Of a stretch of DNA of 64,000 nucleotides, positions 32,621 to 42,407 are shown one piece after another. This DNA comes from Diphasiastrum complanatum. Taxonomy: Eukaryota > Streptophyta > Lycopodiopsida > Lycopodiales > Lycopodiaceae. Position numbers and translations under genes: made by a program. Location: positions 10,499,948 through 10,563,947 of the forward strand of contig CM055114.1 of assembly GCA_029204225.1 (NCBI GenBank). Direction: 5' to 3'. The first letter of the stretch is position 1. Each line of letters starts with the position of its first letter. The notes below the pieces were generated by a model. That model ran no database searches, was not told the DNA's origin, and worked only from the letters and a program-made list of their open reading frames with translations.

Positions 32621-33626
32621 AAAGCCAAGCGGTTTTGTTGTTGGAAAGTGCTCAAGAGGAGGCCAAGAATTGGAGAGCGGATCTACAAAAGTTGGGGTCC
32701 TGATTCTTGCTTTCGTTTCTTGCTTTTTGACGATAAGGCAAATTATTAACCTCAATAAGGGGATTATTGCCCTTGGAATCAGGGCTGAGAAATTGTACTT
32801 TCAAAAAGCTGATTTTTGAGTGCTTTAAGCAAAGAAATAGAATTTGTTTTAAAAGCTTTGGAGAGGTTATATGCTCAATTTTCTTGGAATGCTTCTTGTA
32901 AGAATGAATGCAGTTTCAATTTCAATTTGTCGACATGTGTTGGCGGTTTTAGCTTTGTTAGTGGAGCAGTGCATTCAAATTGTTTGAGCCATGTTGTTTC
33001 CCGTCTTGTATGGCCATTAAGTAGGCTGTCTTTTTAGGCATAAAAGCGAAACGCACTGTGCAAGTTGTTGCTTCAATTCTTTAAGTGCTGCAAACCATAT
33101 ATTAACAGTTCTATTTATGCTAATACTGTTAATGTTTGAGCCTAGAATCTGAGCAAAAGCCATCTTTTAATAATGGAAGTCTTAATAAGCACAGCTTCCA
33201 TAGTTCTATTCTCTGATTTTTTTTTTAAATTTAAAAGAGTGAACTGCCACGAAAGGAAGGAAAGGCAGGAAACGAGGGTTTTGATGGTGATTTGTAGAGA
33301 ATCCATAACAAGCAGCCGTTCTGCTGCAAGGATGGGCTTCAAGCACGTTTTGCACTTGCTTGTAATCATTAAACACTCCATAAACAGGTTGTTTCTATCT
33401 TCCTTTGCTCAGAAGATCGTTTGTGAACACCTTTTATGGATGCAATGTTACCAAAACCTGCAAAACGGTTCTTAAAATCCCTCCAAAACCTGCTTTGTAC
33501 TGCATTAATCATATGTGAAAAAAAAACTACAGTTAAAGTCATATTTGTGGCCGCTTTTTGAACCCCACCCAGCGTGCTGTAGGGCGCGGCAACGCTTCCT
33601 CCAATCCTATCAAGGGATCACCCTCC

Positions 33627-33630
<4 letters not shown>

Positions 33631-33663
<33 letters not shown>
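33631..33663. repeat. (CT)16 microsatellite
   Basis: A short uninterrupted CT tract in the large intron. GC-rich sequence lies on both sides, but no LINE 3' end is recognisable next to it. Confidence 0.9.
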
Positions 33664-33666
<3 letters not shown>

Positions 33667-34527
33667 CTGCTTGGGTTCCACCAGGTTGTGATCCGCAGGT
33701 CGTGATCCGATCTGAAGGAAGAGCCCGAGGGGAAGATGAAAAAGAGAGGGAAAGCCCTATAGCAATTCTGAAGGCCATTATGAGTTATTGGTTTCCGCCT
33801 TAAGTCTTCATAAATTTAAGCCCTTAAATAATTCAAATTCCTGTCCCTTGATATCACTTGTGTAGTCAGATCCCAAGGCCATATGTCCTGGGTATCTGCT
33901 TCGCAGTTGCTCCCACATGTCCAGTCTGGGTGTCCTCTAGGCTCTAACTGACCCCGGGTTACCACTTCAGTTATGGCTAACTATAACTGACCAATTATTA
34001 ACTAAGAACTAGATTCTAAATTACCCAAGCTTTTCTTAACCCAAGGTGCAAGAGACGTAGATTTATTATTTGACTTTTATTACAAACATGATTTTTCTCT
34101 CCTGATAATTGCTTGCAGATCTAACCCTTGTTTGTTTCCAGTTTTAGGTGAGTTCGAACTTCCATATTGAAGTTACTGTATCAGTTTGTCATTCAGTTTT
34201 TCATTTGAACTGCATACTTATTCAGTATTGTTGCTGTGCCTGTCTTTTTTGGTATGCTTTTTGTGATAACTTATTGTACCTTGTAGGAAGTGCCAGCATC
34301 CAAGAAGATAGTTATCATCTTGGATGCTTTGTGCGTTGTGCTGATTGTTGGAAGATGTGAATATGAGTTGCTTCTTTTTACTTCAGCCAGATGTACTAGC
34401 ATGTACCGCCCTTATGCTGCCTATTGTCTAGTAACACAAAGTTCACATGACTAGTACTACAATGACAATAGACATTTATTGCTGCAGATTACATTTTCGC
34501 ATTTTGTTTCCCATGTTTTTTCCTCAG

Positions 34528-34647
34528 GAAGATTTCCCACATGGAGCTCATCACAAAGAAGTGGCAATATCTATAAGTAACTACACATTAAAGCATGGAG
34601 ACACAGGCCTTGTGATTGTGGGAGGGAGCATGGAGATACAACCACAG
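34528..34647 (+). CDS. FG-GAP repeat membrane protein, exon C
   Basis: 40 codons, phase 0, between CCTCAG and CAG/GTTTTT. It reads EDFPHGAHHKEVAISISNYT followed by LKHGDTGLVIVGGSMEIQPQ, one of the most conserved stretches of the family. It joins in frame to exons B and D. Confidence 0.88.
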
Positions 34648-35328
34648 GTTTTTTTTTATAGTTCTTTGCTCGATAAAGTTGATATGCTAATTATTGAAGT
34701 AGTTACTAGGTCGTATAACTGGAATCTGTTTTGCATCAGGACATTTTAGATCATTTTCATTAACATCCCTGTACCATCTTTAATGTGCATTGGTTGAGAG
34801 AAGCAGTTTATACTTCCTTGGCATATGTGATGATTTCTTAATTGCTTGGTTATCAGAGTTTTTGCTAGTCTTTTAAAATCTTCTAAACACTATTGATACT
34901 GTTGTGTATGTAATTTGCAACCTGTAAGTATTCTTGATGGGACAGATGGATAATCCATTAGTGAATCTATAGAAATGTTACCAAGTTTGTCATTATTGAA
35001 CTTGAATTGCATTCACTGTTAGGAGTTGCAAGTCTTTATATCTAGGTCATCTGATGAAAGCAAGTTTGTGCTTGTGTTTGATGGCATTCTCATTGATCAG
35101 TTCAAAATTGAAAGGTCTTTTGCTATTTTTGGTAGCAGTACCTTTTTTGACTTCTGAAAGTGCACATGTATTAGATCAATGCTTGTCTGCCATTTAAGAA
35201 GTCTCGTTTGGAGGTTGTGGTCGTCATTTCGTTGGAAGCATTATGAATTGTTTTGTGGGATAATTACTTATTTTAATTCTCATGTGGCAATCTGATGATT
35301 GACTATGTTGTTTGGGACATTGATGTAG
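34648..35328 (+). other. Intron (681 bp)
   Basis: GT...AG intron, AT-rich, nothing recognisable inside. Confidence 0.75.
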
Positions 35329-35409
35329 GTTCATTTGGATCCATTTGAAGAGGAACTTGTCTTAGAAAAAGAAGCTGAGCGTCACAGACATTCAGCTAGT
35401 GCAAATGAG
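35329..35409 (+). CDS. FG-GAP repeat membrane protein, exon D
   Basis: 27 codons, phase 0, between TGATGTAG and GAG/GTGAAA. It reads VHLDPFEEELVLEKEAERHR and ends HSASANE. DPFEE and the following charged, His-rich stretch are as in the family, where this region is a less conserved loop. Confidence 0.82.
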
Positions 35410-35966
35410 GTGAAATTGGATTCTCTAGTTTTTTAGGGAATTTGTTATTCTATATGATAAAATGGATTGAGCAACCAATATAAATTGTAGGATATAGATT
35501 TTGGATTATTAAAAAAATTGGTGTATGATGATTGTGCATGAACGTGTAACTGTTTTTTTTTCCAGCAATATATGATTGCATTTTTCAAACAAGAGACATG
35601 GTAAATACATAAATAGTTTGTTACTTGTTTGAAATATCAATTATTTGTTAGATTCAAAATTTATCTCGACAAATGACTTAAGTAATGAGTGCTTGAATTA
35701 CCTACAAGAGCACTGGCTGAACAAGGATTTCTGTTGGAATTGCTTTCAATGAGTTAAAGGCTAAACATTCAGGCAGTCATGTGAGAGCAGAGCTTAAATT
35801 GAGGAAATGTTCTACAACTTCTATATGAAGCTTGTAAAATTTTCTTATTGAGCTTGCTTGATGTGAAGAGAATATTTGTGCAAGAGATTTTGATCCACCA
35901 CTTGACAATGATGTTCCAAGCTTAGGCTGGAGGTCCTAATCTTTGACATTCTGCTGTTTCTTGTAG
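35410..35966 (+). other. Intron (557 bp)
   Basis: GT...AG intron, AT-rich, no recognisable repeat. Confidence 0.75.
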
Positions 35967-36068
35967 GATATAGAGGATATAGAAGTTGGTGTGGTGAAGG
36001 CTCGCCACTTCTCTTACTATGCATATGCTGGTTCTACTGGCAATCTACGATGGAGTCATAAAAGTGGT
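35967..36068 (+). CDS. FG-GAP repeat membrane protein, exon E
   Basis: 34 codons, phase 0, between CTTGTAG and GGT/GTACGT. It contains VVKARHFSYYAYAGSTGNLR and ends WSHKSG, a propeller-blade segment conserved in the family. With exons A-D it gives 239 codons, about the N-terminal third of the protein. The next expected segment (around SQLIPQHNYKLD in the family) is not found in the remaining 27.9 kb, so either the following intron is very large or the gene is truncated here. Confidence 0.85.
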
Positions 36069-37059
36069 GTACGTTTTCAATGTGCTCTTATATGATCTTT
36101 GGTACTTATTATAGATTTCACCATAGTCTTGCCACTCTGTTACAATGCCTGTTTCCCTTGACAAAATAATCAAGTGACAGATAACAAAAAATGAGCTCTA
36201 TTGGTTGCTTTATTTATTAGATGCTTAGAGATGGTGTTTTTGGGTCTGTAGTAGCTACCGTAAATAAAGTACTACTGTCTTGGAAATGCTTTGTAAACCA
36301 GTTGAGACTTTGTTAATTCTAGAGTTTGTGTTTACCTGTCGCTATCTAATAGTTCTCACAGCCCTTCATTTTTTTCGTTTATCACCCCTAGACGGATTAG
36401 AAATCCCTATGAAGGTTTGTGTTTTTTCTATGAATCTTCTTGTGAAATTCAAAGGATCGAATACATATTCAAATAGTCATCTAGCATTCATCAAGAGCAA
36501 AACCATAGTGGCACTATGTAAACACCTAAGGCGATTAACAGGAGAATCACCTCAATACAAGAGCAAAAACATTTTTCAGTGTGCTTGCTCCAACCATCAT
36601 CTGGCTCATAATTGATCCTCTGTCATGTGGATCTCCAAAGTGGGTGAAGCAGTTGTTTGGGAAATTTCCCCATTTTTTGCATAGCTGCTGCATCCTGCAT
36701 GCATAGAGAACAACCACATGGTTATATTGATCAGGTGAGAGAATCAGTAAGACAATGCATTGCATCTACTAGCCATGAGAATCAAGATCTTGAAAACAAT
36801 GCATTGCATCTCCCTGCCATAAGAATCAAGATAATGAAAATAGTAAATACATATGGGGAGTCAATTGCATGTCCCCGACACATGTCAAATTGAAAGAAAT
36901 ACAAGTGTACAGTACTTTAGTCCAAACATGGGTATCTTAACACCTATAATAACAAAACGATTTTGGAAATCGGACTTAGATTCTAGCTCTCTCCCTTATA
37001 ATTTAGTTTCTTTCATGAACTGAAACTTTACAAGCACTTTCAACTATAGATCATGCATC
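36069..37059 (+). other. Start of a very large intron, or flank of a truncated gene
   Basis: It begins with a good donor (GGT/GTACGT). The sequence is AT-rich without coding motifs. Part of 36,550-36,900 may be a copia LTR belonging to the RNase H fragment at 37,060, but its ends cannot be fixed. Confidence 0.5.
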
Positions 37060-37140
37060 GTCAACAATCAAAAGTTTAGTTCTAAAGAGGTTTTGCAAGG
37101 ATGTTGGCAAGTTGATCATCAGTCCTACAAGTAGTCACAT
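37060..37140 (-). pseudogene. Copia RNase H C-terminal fragment
   Basis: The minus strand encodes NVTTCRTDDQLANILAKPL, the 'D-QLADI-TKPL' motif at the end of copia pol. Nothing upstream remains because a (CT)n tract and a LINE copy begin at 37,189. Confidence 0.55.
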
Positions 37141-37185
37141 TCCCACTTTTTTGCTCAGCAACCCCTCTCGAATAAAATTAAAGAT

Positions 37186-37188
<3 letters not shown>

Positions 37189-37229
<41 letters not shown>
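37189..37229. repeat. (CT)20 microsatellite
   Basis: It directly abuts the 5' end of the plus-strand LINE copy. This is the same arrangement as at 54,318, 58,409 and 59,101. Confidence 0.9.
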
Positions 37230-37233
<4 letters not shown>

Positions 37234-37430
37234 GCTCTGCTGCCTCCAACCAGTGGACGGATAGCGATGGCTTAGCTCCATGTCTCCATAGCTCCAGCTC
37301 CAGCGCTCTGCTGCCTCCAACCAGTGGACGGATAGCGATGGCTTAGCTCCATGTGTCCATAGCTCCAGCTCCAGCGCTCTGCTGCCTCCAGCTAGCGGAC
37401 GGATCAGTTGCCTCCAGCCAGCGGACAGAT
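37229..37430 (+). repeat. 71-bp tandem repeat, 2.3 copies
   Basis: Units begin at 37,229, 37,300 and 37,371 (CCARCGCTCTGCTGCCTCC...). Each contains AGTGGACGGATAGCGATGGC and CATAGCTCCAGCTCC. The array lies at the 5' end of a LINE copy, where tandem promoter monomers occur in some LINE families. A promoter role here is only a guess. Confidence 0.8.
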
Positions 37431-38116
37431 CATTGTGATGCCCTCCAGCGGAACCTGCCTCCAGTAACAATGGCAGCGAGTTTACCTTCAACCGGCGATC
37501 TGATCAGCATCGATGGATAAGCCTGCTTCCAGCGGAACAACGGATCTGTCAAGATCCCGGTGGACTTGCCAACTAAGCCTAGTTGCAGCGATATCAACTA
37601 CAGTAATGGCTAGCCTATGAGCCTTCCTCCAGCTGACCTCCAACGGACTTCCAAACAGATTGCAGAACCAGGACTGTTTGCTTGCAGAGGATTCGAATCA
37701 TGGCCAAAAGTAAGAGGAGTGGTGCACCTGCCCTTCCTGCCAACACTGCTTCATCCTCCTCATCTGCCTCATCTTCTTCTTCCATTTCAGATCCGTCCAT
37801 CGCACCTACCTTCGATCCACCTTCACCTTCACCTTTTATTCCAGTTGCAATCCCTATACGGAGATATTAAACCTGCTACTATTAATGAGATATCTGAGAT
37901 TGTTCAGAGTTAGTGAGAGAGTTAGAGCACTGAAGAGATGCCAGTTGAATTTGTAAATGGTCTACGTACCATATAACCCTGGACATTATCCTCTTCTTAG
38001 TTAGTTTTGGTTTAGTTATGTTGTTTGACGGCATTGTTCCATCTTGGTTCCACTTTATCTGATGTACTTGCTTGTCTTATACGCCTTTTGGTATGGAAAA
38101 GACGTTAATAAAGCTT
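37230..38116 (+). mobile_element. Short LINE copy, plus strand
   Basis: After the 71-bp repeats there is an ORF1-like start at ATG 37,700 (MAKSKRSGAPALPANTASSS, Ser/Pro-rich, stop at 37,868). The copy then passes directly into the LINE 3' UTR and end: CTTATACGCCTTTTGGTATGG, AAAAGACGTTAATAAAGC, (TTTC)n at 38,098-38,116. Most of ORF1 and all of the endonuclease and RT are missing. It has both ends of the family, so it may be a non-autonomous derivative that was itself mobilised. Confidence 0.65.
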
Positions 38117-38129
38117 TCTTTCTTTCTTT

Positions 38130-38378
38130 CTCTCATCTCACTCATGATTTGTTGTAATGAAACTTCCTCATGTGTTGCGTTGCATAATGCCTTATATTTG
38201 GCTTTCATTGTGGAATGGAGGTACTTTGTTGTGGACTTACGGTCATCCATGCCATTGCCCCAGTCAACATTCACAAAACCATGCAACATTGGTAGATCTG
38301 TTTGTCTCTACAACAAGCCATTATCGGAAGTACCTTTTACGTAGTGTAACATTCGTTTTCCTGCCTTCCAATGCATTT
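38130..38378 (-). pseudogene. Copia RT/RNase H fragment
   Basis: The minus strand reads HWKAGKRMLHYVKGTSDNGL, then (in another frame) MLHGFVNVDWGNGMDDRKST and, after a gap, KALCNATHEEVSLQQIMSE. These are consecutive copia RNase H motifs (D-DWG, DRKSTTG, ALCNAT-E-WL). The active-site segment between the last two is deleted. The fragment abuts the LINE tail. Confidence 0.75.
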
Positions 38379-38549
38379 CACTAGGTTTTGCAATACACCG
38401 GTACTGAAACAACAACAAACAATATGCCAGGTCTTCTCGTAGTAAGATAGATCAAGCTACTAATCAATTGTCCAAAAAGCATAGCATCAACAGAAGGTTA
38501 GCCATCCACTGATCACCTTTCATTTGAATATTTTTTTTTGCTAGCTTCA

Positions 38550-39240
38550 TTTTAGAGGTCAAAAGGCTAAGTGGGGGGTCACAGTTATGCAAGAGTTTGA
38601 CTATGAGATTCGTTATATTAAGGGTGGTATCGATTAGGTAGTGGTGCTCTAAGTAGACTTGTTGAAGGAAATTCACCTGATGTCTGTGGAGTTGTCCCTC
38701 TCTCTTAAAGGACTCCTAGGTTAATTATTATTTCGATAGAATATAGAAAATGGTACAAGAAGGAATTGAAAATTTGAGAATTGGAATTAGGTTACAAGAT
38801 GCTAAATTGCAAAAAGGGGAAAAGATAGTAAATCTGTATTGTATCCATAATGAATTTCGTTCAAGTATTATAAAGTGTGTGTGCTAGAGAATGAGGATGT
38901 AAGACATCAAATGCTATATTAATGTCTTGATTTATCGAGTGTGGGTCAAAGATGGAAATCTTTGTGAGACTTATCCTCTCAATTGTAAACAATGTCAGCT
39001 CAGTAAATTAGAATGCTCAAAACTAGGTGGATTGTTACATTGGCTAGACGTTTTTAGTAAAAGGTGTAAACTATTTGTATGGATTTTTTAATTGGTCTAA
39101 CTAAGATTCAGAAGGGTAAGACACAATTTGGGCAGTATTTGATTATCTAACCAAATTGGATGTGTTTGTCCTTATGAAGATGACGACTAAAGCTTATGAT
39201 TTAGCTATGGCAATTTTTTATGGATTTCCATTTGAGATGA
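38550..39240 (+). pseudogene. Gypsy RNase H/integrase relic
   Basis: It reads VMQEFDYEIRYIKGGID (end of RNase H, ~38,590-38,640), CQLSKLECSKLGGLL (integrase zinc-binding region end, ~38,994) and CMDFLIGLTKIQKGK (~39,076), which matches the 'W-D-MDFI-GLPK' integrase core start. Many stops and frame changes make it an old fragment with no ends visible. Confidence 0.65.
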
Positions 39241-39265
39241 TGGGTTGTAATTAATAAGCCGATCT

Positions 39266-39640
39266 TCATGAGGTAACCGACCTTGTCAAGTGACGAGCAC
39301 TCACTTGTCGCCCATCCGTGGGGTCACCGTCGACTCACCCCTATGTACCAAAGCTTTCAACACCATGACATGATTGTTGAAGCCTACAATGATAACCAAT
39401 GTCCTATTCCACTGACCATTACTCTCGGCTCTCACTAGCATCATCCCATGCCTGCCGAATTTCATGAGGTAACCGACCTTGTCAGCTGATGAGAACGCTT
39501 GCTTGCCGTCCAACCGTGGAGTCACCATCGACTCACCCCCGTGCACCAAAGCTATCAACACCAGGACATGACTATTGAAGCCTCCAATGGTAATCAATGT
39601 CCTATTCCACTGGCCATTACTCTCGGCTCTCAGTATCCTG
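39266..39640. repeat. 196-bp tandem duplication
   Basis: Units start TCATGAGGTAACCGACCTTG at about 39,266 and 39,462 and share CCTATTCCACTG-CCATTACT near their ends. The minus-strand open frame at 39,301-39,705 reads both copies, each with AESNGQWNRTL and VHxGEStVTPR motifs. The source is not recognised. Confidence 0.85.
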
Positions 39641-39650
39641 CTTATACCAT

Positions 39651-39940
39651 GGTTTTCCACATTGGGGCTATCATGACATTCATGTAGGATTTGGGCCCTA
39701 CCCACTTTTCCATTCTAGAAAAGTGAGCCATTTCTCATTAAAGTTTCCAACTATATCTTCCCATTTCAAGATTTCTTGGAGTGCTACTAGATCTCAAGGT
39801 CTCAATATTCAAGATCTTTGTAGAACTCTTGAGATATAGTTGGAACCTTTCATTATAAATGGTTCACTTTTCTACAATGGAAAAGTGGGTAGGGCCCAAA
39901 TCCTACATGAATGTCATGATAGCCCCAATGCGGGAAACCC
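39651..39940. repeat. Fold-back hairpin, ~108-bp arms
   Basis: Left arm 39,651-39,758 (GGTTTTCCACATTGGGGC...) and right arm 39,831-39,940 are inverted copies with only about 8 mismatches, separated by a 72-bp loop. A transcript from either strand would form a long stem. It could be a fold-back/MITE or a small-RNA precursor. No target-site duplication is obvious, and the left arm abuts the tandem duplication. Confidence 0.85.
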
Positions 39941-40059
39941 TAGCATAAAAAGGATATATCTCTTACTAGTTTCCTTACAACTCATCATATCAAATCCATA
40001 AAGTCTGACCAATTGTCGTACAAATCTGAGCCAGCAGCTTTAGTCGTCATCTTTGAAGA

Positions 40060-42407
40060 TCACACCAAGATCTAGCTTACAATGCACCATAGAGAACACT
40101 GTGGAGCCAAATTACCCAACCAAGTAGAAGCTCGAGATCAAAAACCCAAGAGCCTCACCTCCATGCCATGGTAAGTGAATATTGAAGAAGAGAGGTAATT
40201 CGGTAACCAAAACCATCAAATTGGAAATATAGATGGGCGAGTTCCTGTAGGATCACATAGCGTCTAGGAGTTTGTGCATGATGCCATTGATGCCCAAGGT
40301 TCATCCTACAGATAGCACAAGTTACCGTTGTATCTCTCTCCATGCACATAACTGTCACATACCATGCATTGCTCCAAATGTCACTATGTGAATGTCTAGG
40401 TCTTTTCAAGGTTATTAGTCATGAAACTGGCCTTGAATTGGGATTTATTCTAGGTGAACTAATAAGCTTGAACACTAGAATACTGACTATCCGCGTTAGG
40501 ATTATTCCAAATCCTTTGTACAAGATGTGGACATAACATTCTTCCCCCCTTTAAAACGAGTTCTGTCCTTGGAACAGGAAAGAAAATCAATAACCTATTT
40601 TTTAACTTTCAACACTTATTCAATAATCATTATCCTTAGTCTGACTTCACATATTAATAAGTACTCAGAGCAAGAGTACTATTTCAGTTTTCAGAAGTAC
40701 ACCAATTGATCAATCTTCCAATTGGGATTTGATTCTCTCCAAGTCAATAGCATCACGTTCATGTAAATCCAATTTACCTGAAACACTGGGTGAATCACCA
40801 CCCTACATTGGATATCAAAGTTATAAAGTTAAAGGAACAAGCAATTATAGTCCAAAACTATCCACAATCTCGTAGATAATTCATTCTGCTTCTTGGTACA
40901 AATACAGTTAGAACGTTCAGAATTCTAAGGCATAACAATTCAACCTACTAGGATCTCTAGAAGATCCATCAAGATCCAAATGATTTTAACTCAGTCCTGA
41001 GTACGCCAGATACTCTATGAGTTAAATGCCCCTATTTTTAGCATCTCATGCAAGAAAATATCAACCATCTTAGCGCAATAGATTTGTCTGTCTCGCACGT
41101 ACGGACTACAATCAACAGTAGAATATCATCCACTAAAATAAGTAAACTCTCCACAAGTAGAATAATCCACTCCATGAGAATGCTTGTGAGACACATACGT
41201 TCTCAATCAAATCACTAGAGCAAAGAGAATTGGATTTTTCAAGTCAGTGATCTAATTTCTTGACTCATTCAAAAGATTGAGAATTACTCATCACTCCTAA
41301 GAATCGTTACATTTCCTTATAATCCTCTAGTGATAATCAAGTACCTCTTTATGATCCATCAACCATTAAGTACCTAGAATCTTATGATTCATCAATTATA
41401 ATTCACTAGATTTTAAAACCATACTTAATCATTAGAGAATACTGGAGTGTATGTTCAACACAAAACTCAAGAAATATAAGAATCATTCCAAAGTCTTTTC
41501 CAACATAGAAATTACAAGACTTTAAGAACATTCTCCAAATCAGATTCTTAAGGGAAATATGAGTTATCCAATTCAACGATCAATTAGGTAATTAAAGACA
41601 GAAGACATACCAAAATTGTATTGATATCCATCTTCAACTACCAACTACCACCATGTATATGCCTTACATGATCTCATTATTTGTAAAAGCATGATTGCAA
41701 CAAAAATATTAGTACCGTTTGGTGAACCATACATGGGGACATGAGACATGACATTTGGATGTCTGTCATTCTTTCAATTTTCTTTTTTGAAAAGCAAGAA
41801 TGCGTGTAAGAGGAGGTGGCTAAAAGTTAAGTAGCCACATAGCCGAGAAGGAAAAGTGGCCATTGACCATGCTGCTACGCGACCCAAGAGCATGCTTTTG
41901 GGGGAAATACTCGTACCTCCCATGTTAAACAAAAAATTGCACATCGGCCTTTCCAAAAGGAGGCAAACTATGAGCTAGGGGAGTGGAAAGCAAACAAGGT
42001 AGGAGGGGACCTATTCTCCCCTCATTGAGTGCAAACAAGGACAACAAGGGGGCTTGTAAAAATTTCTTACAAACTTGAGTAATAGTTTTGCCAACATATT
42101 AATTATGAGAAAATTGGTGTCAAACTATCAAATAAACTAGGAATTGTGAAAAAGCATGTTCTAATCTACCAAAAGTGATTTTTTAAAGCATTGAAATAAC
42201 AAGATTTAAACAAACTGAGACAAGGGAGAAACTAGAACTTTCACGTCTAGATTTCCAAGCTTTTCCAAATGCAAAAAGCCCCAATATTCAAGCTCAACTT
42301 AAGAATCATCAACCATCTTTCCAAAGAGAAAAAAGAACCTTAATGAATATCAAAGTAGAAATGTGTGCACCTTGGTACACAAAAATTGCTGGCTTTAATA
42401 CCAAATG
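40060..42407 (-). mobile_element. Chromovirus relic related to 21,909-22,921
   Basis: The minus-strand 3' LTR (about 40,060-40,538, ending CATAACA as in the 22-kb element) is preceded by a polypurine tract at 40,539-40,550 (minus AGGGGGGAAGAA). Next comes a faint chromodomain tail (CSEYLL..., then DRTRFKGGKNVM, ~40,660-40,540). A degenerate Met-tRNA primer-binding site (minus strand TGGTATTAAAGCC) lies at 42,395-42,407. The 1.6 kb between, 40,761-42,394, shows no gag or pol motif. The 5' LTR is missing: a copia fragment begins right after the primer-binding site. Confidence 0.6.
42395..42407 (-). promoter_or_regulatory. Degenerate primer-binding site
   Basis: TGGTATTAAAGCC on the minus strand, two changes from TGGTATCAGAGCC. 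It marks the 5' side of the minus-strand relic. Confidence 0.5.

Larger units (their letters stand above)
29202..34527 (+). other. Intron (5,326 bp) with nested repeats
   Basis: GT...AG intron holding a minus-strand LINE (29,313-30,770), a GGGAAACG-rich segment (31,130-31,585), a plus-strand LTR with primer-binding site (32,103-32,620) and a (CT)n tract (33,631-33,663). The remaining parts (30,771-31,129, 31,586-32,102, 32,621-33,630, 33,664-34,527) show nothing recognisable. Confidence 0.7.

Noticed and set aside
39651-39940. Hairpin considered as a rho-independent terminator or CRISPR-like repeat
   Set aside because: The DNA is plant nuclear, the stem is far too long and there is a single pair of arms with no spacers.
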